A stretch of 64,000 nucleotides of DNA from DASYQD01 sp963837455 (lineage in GTDB: Bacteria > Acidobacteriota > Thermoanaerobaculia > Multivoradales > JAIOJS01), in contig CAWINM010000001.1 of the NCBI GenBank assembly GCA_963837455.1, positions 124,001-188,000 of the forward strand, read 5' to 3'. Of this stretch, positions 8,816 through 18,450 are shown piece after piece. A program made the position numbers and the translations under genes. The notes beneath the pieces are model-generated. The model made no database searches, had not been told where the DNA came from, and worked only from the letters and a program-made list of their open reading frames with translations. Positions within the stretch are counted from its first letter, which is position 1. Every line of letters begins with the position of its first letter.

Positions 8816-10162
8816 ATGTCTCCACAGGCGGCACGTCGTGGTGCCCTGCTGGGAGCTGCTGCACTCCTCCTGCTGGTGGTAGTCCCCTGGCTGACGGCGG
8901 CGTGGCGGCGGACACCGCCGAACATCCTGCTGATCTCGATCGACACGCTGCGATCCGACCATCTGGGCTGTTACGGCTACCCTCGTCCCACCACCCCGGC
9001 CATCGACGGCTTTCGGCGCGACGCGATCATGGCGAGGATGGCGCTCGCCAACGCGCCGTCGACCCTGCCGTCGCACGCTTCGCTGATGACGTCGCTGATC
9101 CCCCAGCACCACGGCGCCTCGCACACCCATCGGATCCCGCTCTCCCGCGAGGCACTGACCCTCGCGGAGGTGTTGCAGGAGCAGGGGTACGAGACCCTCG
9201 CGGTGGTCGGCAGCGGCCAGCTGGTACGCCAGTACGGGCTGGCCCAGGGATTCGAGGTGTACGACGAGATCCCGGAGGACCGCCCCTTCGCTGACACCGT
9301 GGCACGCGGCTTGGAGCTGCTCCTCCGGCGCCCCAGTGCCCGGCCCTTCTTCCTCTTCCTCCACACCTACGAGGTCCACCACCCCTACACGCCAACGCGC
9401 GAGCACCTGGTGGCGCTGGACCCCAAGTACGCCCACGGCGAGCTGCCCTCCTACTCGCCGGAGCGGCTCTGGGAAATGAGCGAGGAGAAGGACGTCTTCT
9501 CGCCGGCCGAGCTGCAACCGGTGATCGACGCCTACGATGGCGAGATCCACTCCATGGACCAGGCCTTCGCTGGCCTCGTCTCCAGCTTGCGCCGCCTCGG
9601 GCTCTACGATCGGCTCCTCGTCGTCTTCACCTCCGACCACGGCGAGGAATTCGGCGAGCACGGGTTCGTCGGCTGGCATTCCCACACTCTCTACGACGAG
9701 CTCTTGCGCGTGCCCCTACTGATCAAGTTGCCGGGCCAGCGGCAGCACGGGCGCACCTTGCAGCCGATCGTCAGCCTCATCGACGTCGCGCCGACGATCC
9801 TCGCGCAGGCCGGCATCGAGGCACCGGCTGACTTCGAGGGGCACGACGTGTTACCCTTGCTCAACGCTCCCTTGACCGCCACCCCGGCGGTGGTTTTTGC
9901 GCGCGAGAGAATGCCATTCGAGACTGGCCGTTTCTGGGGTCTCCGCCTCGGGCATTGGAAGCTCGAGGAAGGCCGCCTGCACGATCTCGGGCGCGACCCT
10001 CTGGAGCGCGTCGATCTCGCCGCCCAACGACCCAACGTGATGGCTGACCTGCAGAGGCTCCTCTACTCGACGGTGCGAGCGCGCCGGCCGTTGCGGGCCG
10101 AGGAGGTGAGCCTCGACGCGGAGACACTGAGCCGGCTGCGGGCGCTCGGCTATGCCAACTGA
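8816..10162 (+). CDS. Membrane-anchored sulfatase-like hydrolase (alkaline phosphatase superfamily)
   Basis: This 448-residue protein has one N-terminal membrane segment (about 9-29) and then a sulfatase-type fold: the metal-binding NILLISIDTLRSDHLGCYGY segment (Asp43), TTPAIDGF, and the C-terminal metal site TSDHGEEFGEHG...HS. Where true sulfatases have Cys/Ser-x-Pro-Ser-Arg for formylglycine formation, this protein reads T83-L-P-S-H87. The nucleophile would therefore be threonine and the arginine is missing. A phosphodiesterase or phosphoethanolamine/phosphoglycerol transferase-like role on envelope glycans is as likely as sulfate-ester hydrolysis. The catalytic domain should lie outside the cytoplasmic membrane. 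It sits just ahead of a large glycosyltransferase (48-bp gap). Confidence 0.85.
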   Translation: MSPQAARRGALLGAAALLLLVVVPWLTAAWRRTPPNILLISIDTLRSDHLGCYGYPRPTTPAIDGFRRDAIMARMALANAPSTLPSHASLMTSLIPQHHGASHTHRIPLSREALTLAEVLQEQGYETLAVVGSGQLVRQYGLAQGFEVYDEIPEDRPFADTVARGLELLLRRPSARPFFLFLHTYEVHHPYTPTREHLVALDPKYAHGELPSYSPERLWEMSEEKDVFSPAELQPVIDAYDGEIHSMDQAFAGLVSSLRRLGLYDRLLVVFTSDHGEEFGEHGFVGWHSHTLYDELLRVPLLIKLPGQRQHGRTLQPIVSLIDVAPTILAQAGIEAPADFEGHDVLPLLNAPLTATPAVVFARERMPFETGRFWGLRLGHWKLEEGRLHDLGRDPLERVDLAAQRPNVMADLQRLLYSTVRARRPLRAEEVSLDAETLSRLRALGYAN

Positions 10163-10209
10163 TACCCGCGCGCGACGGGTTACGCCCGCAGTGACCGCGG
10201 CAAGAGGAC

Positions 10210-13200
10210 GTGGCTTCCGAACTGATGGCTGACTGGCGTTCGCCCCGACGGGTCCTTGCCAGGTTCACCCGCAGCGTCACGCGGGTCCAAGTCGGTGGCC
10301 GCGCGGTCACCGCCGCGGTCGCGCCGCTGGACAGCGCAGGCCTGGCGCGGGCCGCCGCCATCCTGGGAAACGCCCGCCCGCCCGGCACGCTTCCGCCCAG
10401 GCTACCCTCGGCGGCATCGCTACTGCGGGCCGTGGCGGCGCCGTCACCCTCGCCTGCCGGGCGCCACGGCAGCTGCTTCGTCACCGTCTGCACCGTCAAC
10501 CACCTGCACTTCGCGAGGGCACTCGTCGAGTCGTGCCGACGCCACCATCCCGAAGCCGCAGTCTACGTCGTGGTTGCCGACTGGGATGGCCGCGAGCTGC
10601 TGATCGTCGACGGCGCCACCCCCGTGGCAGGCCATGCAGTGGCGCCTCGGGATCTGCCCTTCATGTCGCTCAAGTACTCGGCGACCGACCTCTGCTGCGC
10701 GCTGAAGCCACACGCCCTCCAGCATCTCGTCGCGACCACCGACCATCGCCAGTTCGTCTACCTGGACTCGGACATCTACCTCTACGCGCCCCTGCGCGAG
10801 CTGCTGGCGCGCCTCGCAGATGCCAGCCTGGTGGTCATCCCCCACACCACCGCACCGTTGCCCTTTCCCGAACGCTTCCACGAAAGGCCCAGCCTGGGGG
10901 ACCTCGCCTTCGCTGGACCGTTCAATGCCGGCCTCTTCGCCTTCGTCGTCGACCAGGAGGTCCTTCGCTTCCTCGCCTTGTGGCAGGAAATGGTGACGGC
11001 ACCCGGCGCCTTCCTCGTCACCCAGGGTGGCCAGATGGAGCAGAACGCTTTCAACTGGGTGTCATGCTTCAGCGACCGCGTGAGCGTCCTTCGGGATCCC
11101 GCCTACAACGTCGCGTACTGGAACCTGCACGACCGTTCGCTGCGCTGCTCGTCACTCGACGACGAGCTGGGCGAGCCGACATGGACGGTCAACGGTCGGC
11201 CACTCGTCGCATACCACTTCAGCGGGTTCTCGCCTCTCCGCCCCTCGCAGCTCTCCCGTCACGACAACCGCTACTCGCTCTATACGCTGCCGTCGCTGGC
11301 CCGACTCGCCGACACCTATACCGAGCGACTCCTCGCATTGGGGGCGGAGGAGCAGTCGGCGATTCCCTACGGTTTCGAGCGGTTCCCCTCCGGAATCCCC
11401 GTCGACGCACGCATGCGCTACCTGTTCAAGGCGCACGAGACGTACCTGTGGCGGGACGTCGATCCCTGGAGCCCGGAGGGGGAGTCGCACTACTGCACGG
11501 CGCTCCTGCTGCCCATCCCCTACACCGGGAGCCTGCTGCCGGCGCTGTTCGACGAGATCTTCCGCGAACGTCCCGACCTCCAGTCCTCCTATCGCCATGC
11601 GCGACTCCGTCCCCATGAGCTCCTGCGCTGGATCGGCGCCAACGGGATCTACGAATACGGCTACGAAGCGCTCTTCGATCGCTACCGACCGACCACTCTC
11701 TCCGCCACCGGTCTTCGCGCTCTCGCGGAGGGCATGGACCGCTTCCCGGAGTCGTTCGCCGATCTCGCGGCACCGCTGCGCGGCGACCGCCATCGACTCC
11801 TCGAGCGCCTCGACGCTGCCGGTCTCGAAGACCTAGCCGTGGCGGTACGCACCACCGACGTCGAGCTCTTCCACTTGTCGATCGTGTGGGCCATTCGCCG
11901 GGTGTTCGACGAGCGCCTGGACCTGCAGCGGGCGTTCCCCGAGCCCCTCGGAGCCGACCTCGAGCGGTTTGCCGATTGGATCCGGGAGTGGGGTCATCGC
12001 GAGAGCTTTCTGCCTCCCGAGGCCGCCGACGTCTTTCTCGCCACCGCCGGCGGCCGGTCCCTGGCCCGCGTGTTCTCGTACCTGAGTCGCAACTGGGTCT
12101 TCATGGAGCACTGGCCGCTGGCACTGGTAGGCGAGGGGGCCGAGGAGCTCGCTACGCACCTCATGGCGGTCCTCCGGCACGGCGTAGAGCTCGACCTCGA
12201 GGATGTCGTCATGTTCCTGTGGACCATGGCGGTTCGACCCTGGGAAGGGATCGGGCTCACCATCGACCTGCCGATCAACGCGCGCCGCCAGCCGTCGCCG
12301 TGGCTGCCCGAAGGCCAGGAGCTCCTCCTGCAGCCGGTCCTGCAGCGCGATCGCCGGTTTCGCGACGCCCTGGACCGATATCGAAGAGAACACGGCACGG
12401 CGCGGGGCCAGCTCCAGGAGGCGTGCGCGCGCCAACCACGCGACAGTGCTTCGTCGCGCCACCTCTCCGTGCTCGAGGCCGTCGACCACCGGCGAGCGGG
12501 AGGCGCGGATAGGTCGCTACCCCGGCGCCCGGTGGAAGGCGGCCGCGCCGCGCGCCCGCCGCGAACGCGACTCCGGCCCGGAGTGAACCTCTTCGGCTAT
12601 CACAAGAGCCCGATCGGGCTGGGCACGCTCACCCAGGGTCTCGCCATGGCGCTCGCCAGTTGCGGCACTCCGCAACAGCGAGTGGTGGTCGGCAACGTCG
12701 CGATGGAGCCCGACCTGCTCCCCCGCGACTTCGTTCGCACCTGGGATCCCAGCTACGACACCAATCTCTTCGTCAGCTATCCGCACATGCACGAGATGCT
12801 GCTGGGAGGGCAACCCGAGCATGTCGTGGCAGGCCGCCGGGCAATCGCCTATCTCGCCTGGGAGCAACGGGACGGCAGCCACTACTGGCCCACCGTCTAC
12901 GCCGACTTCGATCAGGTCTGGGCCCTCTCCGGATTTGCCGCCGAGAGCATCGGTCGGTTCCTCGGGCGCCGAGTAGAGACGGTTCCATGCGTGGTCGACT
13001 TCGATTCCTTTCCGGCGCCGGCCACCAAGGTCGAGGTCGGGCTGGATCCCGATCTCTTCACCTTCCTCTACGTCTTCGACGCCAACAGCTCGATCGAGCG
13101 CAAGAACCCGGAGGCCGCCATTCGCGCCTTCGCGGGGACGTTCGCTGCGGGCGAGCCCGTGGAGCTGGCGTTGCGAGTCTCGAACGCTCATCGCCTCGAC

Positions 13201-13728
13201 CACCGTCAACGCCTCAGGCGCCTGCTGCAAGCGATTCCTCCGGGGCTGAACATCCGGCTCCTGCTCGAGCCGCTTTCGCGACACGACCTGCTCCGCCTGC
13301 TCTCCGCAGCCGACTGCTACGTCTCGCTCCACCGCGCCGAAGGGTTCGGCTACACCTGCGCGGAAGCGATGGCGCTTGGTCGGCCGGTCATCGCCAGCGC
13401 CTACTCGGGCAACCTGGAGTTCATGTCCGCTGACAACTCCTTCCTCGTCCGCTGCGGCGAACGCGAAGTCGAGATTCCCGACGGGCCATTCCAGCGCGGC
13501 AGCGTCTGGGGCGACCCCGACGTCGATGACGCCGGGCGCTTGATGCGACAGGTCTTCGAGAATCGTCGCACCGCCGCCGCCATCGGTCTTCGCGCCGCCG
13601 CCGACGTGCGCCGCGGCCTTTCGGCGGCGGTGGTGGGACGGCACATCGCCGCGCTGCTCGGCTACCCTGCCCCCGCCCAGGCATCGCGCGGCGGGACGCG
13701 TCTCGCGGTGCCCTCGCCACCCTTCTGA
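10210..13728 (+). CDS. Large fused glycosyltransferase (GT8-like N-terminal domain, helical repeats, GT4 C-terminal domain)
   Basis: This 1172-residue protein has three parts. Residues about 90-370 form a GT-A domain with FVTVCTVNHLHFARAL at the front, a YLDSDIYLYAPL metal site (DSD near 186) and FNAGLFAF. Residues about 430-790 are helical and contain two copies of a motif built around R-x-DLQ-x-aF...FadWi. Residues about 800-1165 are a GT4 domain starting at PGVNLFGYHKSPIGLG, with RKNPEAAIRAF and a donor-site EGFGYTCAEAMALGRPVIA motif (near 1042). The same architecture recurs at 24452-27304. ATG codons at 10210 and 10225 are both possible starts. Activity is probably two successive sugar transfers to a surface glycan; substrates are unknown. 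Confidence 0.85.
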   Translation: MASELMADWRSPRRVLARFTRSVTRVQVGGRAVTAAVAPLDSAGLARAAAILGNARPPGTLPPRLPSAASLLRAVAAPSPSPAGRHGSCFVTVCTVNHLHFARALVESCRRHHPEAAVYVVVADWDGRELLIVDGATPVAGHAVAPRDLPFMSLKYSATDLCCALKPHALQHLVATTDHRQFVYLDSDIYLYAPLRELLARLADASLVVIPHTTAPLPFPERFHERPSLGDLAFAGPFNAGLFAFVVDQEVLRFLALWQEMVTAPGAFLVTQGGQMEQNAFNWVSCFSDRVSVLRDPAYNVAYWNLHDRSLRCSSLDDELGEPTWTVNGRPLVAYHFSGFSPLRPSQLSRHDNRYSLYTLPSLARLADTYTERLLALGAEEQSAIPYGFERFPSGIPVDARMRYLFKAHETYLWRDVDPWSPEGESHYCTALLLPIPYTGSLLPALFDEIFRERPDLQSSYRHARLRPHELLRWIGANGIYEYGYEALFDRYRPTTLSATGLRALAEGMDRFPESFADLAAPLRGDRHRLLERLDAAGLEDLAVAVRTTDVELFHLSIVWAIRRVFDERLDLQRAFPEPLGADLERFADWIREWGHRESFLPPEAADVFLATAGGRSLARVFSYLSRNWVFMEHWPLALVGEGAEELATHLMAVLRHGVELDLEDVVMFLWTMAVRPWEGIGLTIDLPINARRQPSPWLPEGQELLLQPVLQRDRRFRDALDRYRREHGTARGQLQEACARQPRDSASSRHLSVLEAVDHRRAGGADRSLPRRPVEGGRAARPPRTRLRPGVNLFGYHKSPIGLGTLTQGLAMALASCGTPQQRVVVGNVAMEPDLLPRDFVRTWDPSYDTNLFVSYPHMHEMLLGGQPEHVVAGRRAIAYLAWEQRDGSHYWPTVYADFDQVWALSGFAAESIGRFLGRRVETVPCVVDFDSFPAPATKVEVGLDPDLFTFLYVFDANSSIERKNPEAAIRAFAGTFAAGEPVELALRVSNAHRLDHRQRLRRLLQAIPPGLNIRLLLEPLSRHDLLRLLSAADCYVSLHRAEGFGYTCAEAMALGRPVIASAYSGNLEFMSADNSFLVRCGEREVEIPDGPFQRGSVWGDPDVDDAGRLMRQVFENRRTAAAIGLRAAADVRRGLSAAVVGRHIAALLGYPAPAQASRGGTRLAVPSPPF

Positions 13729-13764
13729 GGCCCACCCTTGGGGCGCTGCCGCCTTACCGAGCTG

Positions 13765-14475
13765 TCAGCCCGCCATCGGCTCGCCGAGCTTGACGAAGAG
13801 CGACTGGCGACCGCGCAGCAGAGGATAGTATCCCCCGTCGATCAGTACCGGCGCGAGGAGACGATCCTTTCCTCCCTCCAAGGTTCTGAAGTCGGTATCG
13901 TCGACTGCGACGAAGTGCGTCGGCGCCAGCTTGTCGCAGCTCCTGAGATAGGCCTCCAGGTGCAGCTCCGCGTAGCGCGGCGTCCCCTTGTCCCAGCCAT
14001 CGAGGAAGAGCAGGTCGATCTCCTGGTCGAAGCGCGACAGGAGCTCGAGACCGTCTTCCGGAATGTGGAGATGCAGATTCGAGGGAAACGACAACCCGAG
14101 GTTCGCGTACGATCGCTCGATCTGCAGCCGGCAGTCGACATCCACGTCTACGCTGTGCACGTCAAAACCAGCGCGGGCGAAGAAGAAGGTCGAGTGCCCG
14201 TCGTTGCAGCACGGCGGTGCGCGAAAGGCGTCGCCACCGGCCGCGAGTGGACAACTCGGGCTCATGGCGTTCCTCATCGCGCCGATCTCGACCACGCGGT
14301 GACCGCCGGCGATGGCGAGCAGGTCGATCGTCGTCAGCAGATAGGGAAGCGGCTTCGCCCTCTCGCTGGTCTGCTGCTCCCAGCTGAGGTCGTCCTGATC
14401 CCAGTACCGCAGGTCGACTCGGAAGTCCATGACCCGGCGCAAGAGGGCGGGCAGCAGGCTGCAGCGTTGGTTCAC
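13765..14475 (-). CDS. Class I SAM-dependent methyltransferase (Methyltransf_24-like)
   Basis: This 236-residue protein has a Rossmann methyltransferase core: the RVVEIGAMRN glycine-loop equivalent at about 58-67, an NDGHSTFFFARAG segment, then VHSVDVD (acidic residue binding SAM ribose), and IDLLFLDGWDKG near 150. These match the family often found in polysaccharide clusters that methylates sugars or related acceptors. A stretch of about 25 residues (AMSPSCPLAAGGDAF) between the first two motifs looks like an inserted loop. It converges on the large glycosyltransferase and is divergent from the next methyltransferase, 134 bp away. The substrate cannot be deduced. Confidence 0.75.
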   Translation of the reverse strand: MNQRCSLLPALLRRVMDFRVDLRYWDQDDLSWEQQTSERAKPLPYLLTTIDLLAIAGGHRVVEIGAMRNAMSPSCPLAAGGDAFRAPPCCNDGHSTFFFARAGFDVHSVDVDVDCRLQIERSYANLGLSFPSNLHLHIPEDGLELLSRFDQEIDLLFLDGWDKGTPRYAELHLEAYLRSCDKLAPTHFVAVDDTDFRTLEGGKDRLLAPVLIDGGYYPLLRGRQSLFVKLGEPMAG

Positions 14476-14609
14476 CGACGTGCTCCGGTCGACTCGATTC
14501 TAGCCGGCGCCGGCGAGCGGCATGCTCCGGCACCGCCAGGTGCGGCAGGCTCCGCCGATTCGGCCGTGCACCCCTGTCAGCCCGCAGCCGAGGGCGAACC
14601 GAGGACGAG

Positions 14610-15422
14610 ATGCCAGACGATCCGCTCGTTGGCCACCTAAAGCATCAACCCCACCAGCGCAGCACCCCGTCGAGGGTGCTACCGGCGGCAAGCGACCCCA
14701 GCCTTCGGCGCGACGGCGACGGCCTGCCCATCCCACCCGACGAGCTGGTGGTCGGCTACGCAGACTCCGCCAGCGTCTATCTCGAGAGCGGCGCACTGCA
14801 CGTGCGCACCATGTTGGCGAAGCTCGCCGAGGGCGGCTGCAGCCTGGCAGCCGGAGGCCGCATTCTCGACTTCGGCAGTGGCGTCGGGAGAATGATCCGG
14901 CACCTCGGAGACCACGCCGTCAGCGGCGAGGTCTGGGGCGTCGACATCAGCGCCCCACACGTGCACTGGTGCGAATCCAACCTGAGCCCGCCCTTCCACT
15001 TTGCCACCACCACCACCATCCCGCACCTGCCGTTCCGCGATGGCTACTTCGACCTCATCTACGCCGCCTCGGTGTTCACTCACCTCGCGGACCTCGCAAA
15101 CGCCTGGATACTCGAGCTACGAAGGGTCTGCAGGACTGGAGGGTTCGTGTACCTGACCATCCATGACGACTCGACGCTGGAGTTGTTCGAGGGTCTCTAC
15201 GCCGAGCACTGGCTTGCCCGGATGGTGCAGGAGGACCCGAGCTACCGCGCCAACGCGGGCAACTTCGGCATGCTAGTCATCGGCAACGACGTCGAGGCGC
15301 AGGTCTTCTATGGCAGAGACACCTTTCGTCGTGCCCTCTCCGTTGCCTTCGAGGTCCGCGGCGTCCACCCGCAGGCACACGGCTATCAGACGGCCTACGT
15401 GGCCCGCGCGAAGCCTGACTGA
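14610..15422 (+). CDS. Class I SAM-dependent methyltransferase
   Basis: This 270-residue protein carries the full methyltransferase signature: ILDFGSGVGRMIRHL (motif I, about 86-100), GVDISAPHVHWC (motif II), and DLIYAASVFTHL followed by the motif VI region RRVCRTGGFVYLTIH. It resembles methyltransferases of glycan and glycolipid clusters. The protein is soluble with no signal peptide. It is divergent from the neighbouring methyltransferase (13765-14475) and converges with the beta-helix gene. The acceptor is unknown; a sugar of the locus glycan is an inference from context. Confidence 0.82.
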   Translation: MPDDPLVGHLKHQPHQRSTPSRVLPAASDPSLRRDGDGLPIPPDELVVGYADSASVYLESGALHVRTMLAKLAEGGCSLAAGGRILDFGSGVGRMIRHLGDHAVSGEVWGVDISAPHVHWCESNLSPPFHFATTTTIPHLPFRDGYFDLIYAASVFTHLADLANAWILELRRVCRTGGFVYLTIHDDSTLELFEGLYAEHWLARMVQEDPSYRANAGNFGMLVIGNDVEAQVFYGRDTFRRALSVAFEVRGVHPQAHGYQTAYVARAKPD

Positions 15423-15441
15423 TCGAGGACGGAAGGATGCT

Positions 15442-15471
15442 GGCTCCCCTGCCCCGGAGGTCCGGGGAGCC
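15442..15471. terminator. Hairpin between convergent genes
   Basis: An 8-bp stem (GGCTCCCC / GGGGAGCC) encloses a loop that can itself form CCCCGG/CCGGGG. It lies in the 78-bp gap between the methyltransferase end and the convergent beta-helix gene end. There is no T tract. Confidence 0.4.
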
Positions 15472-15500
15472 CGCAGGCCTGTTCGTCGGCTGGAAGCCTT

Positions 15501-16418
15501 CTACTGCTGGGTGATGATGCCGTTGGCGTTGGGAGCCGTCGAGCCGCCGTTTCCCGAAAGGCGATTGTCGCCAGTCGAGGCGACGCTGGCGCCAGGGGCG
15601 AAGGCGATGCCCACGGTGTTGGTATAGAGCTCGTTGTTGGTCAGGCGGATCGCGGCTCCCGAGACAGACGCGTTCACGGCCGTGCCGTTGAACGACAGGA
15701 TGGAGTCTTCGATATTCAGATTGGCCCCGTTCGCCGAGACCAGCGCTGCCGTGCTGTTGCGGGTGATCGTGGAATTGCGGATGGTGGCGAACGCGTTGGT
15801 GGACATCTCGAGCCCCGTCGTCAGCCCGTTCAATGACAGGTTGTCGAAGATGCCGACGATCGATCCTGCCGTCGAGCTCATGCGGATTCCGGTGGCCAGT
15901 CGGGCCATCGTCACGTTGTGCACCGTGAGGGTGCCGCCGGCCGACACGGCGACGTCGATGCCGCGCGTGGTGAAGCCGGTGATCGTCACGTTTTCGACCA
16001 ACACGGAGAGCCCGGCCAAGTAGCGGATGGCATTGATCCCGGTGCCGACGCCGTTGATCGACAGGTTGCGCAGGATGACGCGATCGCCGGCGCCGGCGTT
16101 GATGATGATTCCGTTCGTTCCCGACACCAGGATTCCGGCGAGCGTGCCGTCACCATTGAGGGTGATCGACTTGGTGATGGTGATCGCTCCGAAGCCGCCG
16201 GGGTCGAGGACAGAGATCTCCCCTCCGGCGGCGGTCTTCGAGATCGCGCCCGCGAAGGTCTTGCAGGGTGCCGTGCGGCTGCAGGGATTGGCGTCGTCGC
16301 CGACGCCTGACACCCAGGTCCTGGTTGCCTGTGCACGCAGGGAGGCGCTCGAGCCAGCAGCGAGAACGGCGAACGCTACCAACACGAGACACGGACGAAG
16401 GCGCCGATGCATGGCCAT
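15501..16418 (-). CDS. Secreted right-handed parallel beta-helix protein
   Basis: About 305 residues from the ATG at 16418, which has AGGAG 8 bp upstream; the open frame extends further but without a ribosome site. A signal peptide (RRLRPCLVLVAFAVLAAGSSASLRAQA) precedes a mature domain opening with WVSGVGDDANPCSRTAPCKTF, a start shared by many secreted beta-helix proteins. The rest is a run of roughly 22-25-residue rungs rich in Asn, Thr, Gly and Ile (IRNSTITRNSTA, IEDSILSFNGTA). The fold suggests carbohydrate binding or a structural surface role; no pectin-lyase-type catalytic residues could be assigned. The protein is likely exported by Sec. Confidence 0.8.
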   Translation of the reverse strand: MAMHRRLRPCLVLVAFAVLAAGSSASLRAQATRTWVSGVGDDANPCSRTAPCKTFAGAISKTAAGGEISVLDPGGFGAITITKSITLNGDGTLAGILVSGTNGIIINAGAGDRVILRNLSINGVGTGINAIRYLAGLSVLVENVTITGFTTRGIDVAVSAGGTLTVHNVTMARLATGIRMSSTAGSIVGIFDNLSLNGLTTGLEMSTNAFATIRNSTITRNSTAALVSANGANLNIEDSILSFNGTAVNASVSGAAIRLTNNELYTNTVGIAFAPGASVASTGDNRLSGNGGSTAPNANGIITQQ

Positions 16419-16587
16419 ACGATCCACTCCTGTAAGAGAACCGCTGTTTGCTGCGACCGCACCGCGGGCAACCTCTTGGTGACGCACTTCACAATACACC
16501 GTCCTGAGCTTCTCTGCCGATCCGGCTCCCCGAGCCACCGCGGGGGCACTTGGCGCCCAAGCGCTCCGGATCGAACCCCAGCGGCCT

Positions 16588-18450
16588 TTAGGAGATAGCT
16601 TCCAGCCGCTCGACGATGCGCTGCGCCGCCCGTTGCCAGGTCCAGCGCTCCGTCATCTCTCGCGCCGCCGCCAGCCCCCGGCGGCGTGCCTCTTCGCGGT
16701 GCTCGTAGACGTGGCGCAGCAGGTGGCGCAGGTGCTCCGGGTCGGGGTCGCTCCAGCAGAACCCGTCGTAGTACGGGCACTTGGCGACCGCCGGCACGAC
16801 ACCCCGCGCCCGCAGCGGGTAGGCGATGCCGGCGTGCACGAAGTCGCGGTGCGCTCCCCAGTCGGTGGCGATCGCCGGCAGCCCGCAGGCCATGGCTTCC
16901 ATCAACGGCATGTTCCACCCCTCGCCGCGACTGGGCGCCAGGAAGCAGTCCGCCGAACGGTAGAGCGAGCCGAGCTGGTAGTGCGGGAACTCGAGGTTGA
17001 GCAGGTAGGAGATGCGGCCGCCGGCGGGGTCGAGCGCCAGGCGCCGGATCTCGCGCTTGAGCTTGACCTGGGGGTCGCGGTTCATGATCTTGCACAGCAG
17101 GCGCACCGGCTCCCTGGCGCTGAAGACGTCGTTGAAGGTCTTGAGCAGCAGCCAGGGCTCCTTGCGCTCGCCCCACTCGAAGAGCGAGAGGAAGAGGAGC
17201 TCGCCGCTGGGATTCGGGTAGGAGACCACCCGCGGGTGGAAGTAGTGGGGGTCGACGCCGAGTGGCATGACGTGGATGGGGCGCTCGACGCCGCTGCGCA
17301 GCAGGCCATCGCGGTTGAACGTGCTCGGTACCCACACCTCGTTCATGCGGTTCGCCTGCCGCACCCACTCGCGCGGGAAGCCGTCGACCTCGAGCATGGT
17401 GAAGCCGATCTGGTAGCGCCCGCGGTTGCGATGGAAGGTGTCGGCCTGGCCGTAGCTCACCGCCACCGGCGGGCGGCGCGGCACCGGCCGCGAGCGGACG
17501 ACGTTGAGGCGATAGTCGCTGCCGTCCTCGGGCTCGGCGATCGGGAACACAGTGTTGGGGCCGTAGAGGTAGCTGTAGGTCGCCCGCACCCCCTGCTCGT
17601 CGAGGGCCTTGAGCAGCTCGCGGCTGCTCATCGCGTAACCGGTCGGGAAGTTGGTCAGCGACTGCCAGTGCAGCTCGTGCCGGTAGTGGGCCGCGAGGCG
17701 CTCCCGCCAGCGGCGACGGAACGTCTTGCGGCTCTCCTGGAACAGCGCCGCAAAGCTTGCCGCGTCGCCCTGAGTCGACCCGTGCTCGTCATGGACGAGG
17801 GTGACGCCGCCGCAGAGCAGCACGCGCAGCCCCGCCTCGCGGGCGCGCAGGCAGTAGTCGGTGTCCTCGAAGTAGGAGCGGTAGTCGAGGGACAGGCCAC
17901 CGATCGCGGTCAAGGCTTCGCGTCGCAGGTACGCGCATGCGAAGACGATCCCCTCGACCTCACGATCGGCGAGGTACTGGCCGACGTCCTTCTCGAGGGC
18001 GCCGATCTGCTGCCCCCACACGGTGTCCGGGAGGATGTAGGTGCCGGCGTGGAGGAGGCGTCCGTCGGGCAACACCAGGCGGCAACCGACGACGCCGACG
18101 TCGGGCGCCGAACGGGCGCAGGCGCGCAGCCGCGACAGCCAGTCGCGCTGCGCGAACACCAGGTCGTTGTTGAGCAGCACCACGTCACCGCCGGGAGGGC
18201 TGGCGTCGATGCCGGCGTTATTGCCGCGCACGAAACCGACGTTCTCCGGCAGCGCCAGCACCCGCAGCCGAGGTTCCGCGGCGGCCAGCGCGGCGAGCCG
18301 CTGCGGCGTCTCATCGCGCGAGCCGTTGTCGACGACGAGGACGCCGGCGTCGCCGAGCTCGGTAGCCAGCAGCGACGAGAGGCACCGCGCGGTGAGCTCC
18401 CAGCGGTTCCACGCCAGGACGATCAGCGTCAGCGGGCGATCAGCCGACAT
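16588..18450 (-). CDS. Two-module glycosyltransferase (GT2 plus GT4)
   Basis: This 620-residue protein begins with a GT2 domain (about 5-250): TLIVLAWNRWELTARCLSSLL, VVDNGSRDETP, a LLNNDLVFA metal-binding segment and YFEDTDYCLRAREAG. The second part (about 280-620) is a GT4 domain with an internal PLGVDPHYFHPR segment, LYRSADCFLAPSRGEGWNMPLMEAMACGLPAIA donor site and a C-terminal helix. It is the last gene of a three-gene minus-strand unit, overlapping the small coiled-coil gene upstream by 11 bp. It probably builds a surface glycan from the cytoplasmic side; sugars are unknown. Confidence 0.85.
   Translation of the reverse strand: MSADRPLTLIVLAWNRWELTARCLSSLLATELGDAGVLVVDNGSRDETPQRLAALAAAEPRLRVLALPENVGFVRGNNAGIDASPPGGDVVLLNNDLVFAQRDWLSRLRACARSAPDVGVVGCRLVLPDGRLLHAGTYILPDTVWGQQIGALEKDVGQYLADREVEGIVFACAYLRREALTAIGGLSLDYRSYFEDTDYCLRAREAGLRVLLCGGVTLVHDEHGSTQGDAASFAALFQESRKTFRRRWRERLAAHYRHELHWQSLTNFPTGYAMSSRELLKALDEQGVRATYSYLYGPNTVFPIAEPEDGSDYRLNVVRSRPVPRRPPVAVSYGQADTFHRNRGRYQIGFTMLEVDGFPREWVRQANRMNEVWVPSTFNRDGLLRSGVERPIHVMPLGVDPHYFHPRVVSYPNPSGELLFLSLFEWGERKEPWLLLKTFNDVFSAREPVRLLCKIMNRDPQVKLKREIRRLALDPAGGRISYLLNLEFPHYQLGSLYRSADCFLAPSRGEGWNMPLMEAMACGLPAIATDWGAHRDFVHAGIAYPLRARGVVPAVAKCPYYDGFCWSDPDPEHLRHLLRHVYEHREEARRRGLAAAREMTERWTWQRAAQRIVERLEAIS

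Noticed and set aside
16540..16590. TCGAACCCC stretch upstream of the beta-helix gene as a tRNA end
   Set aside because: The T-arm does not pair and no cloverleaf can be completed.
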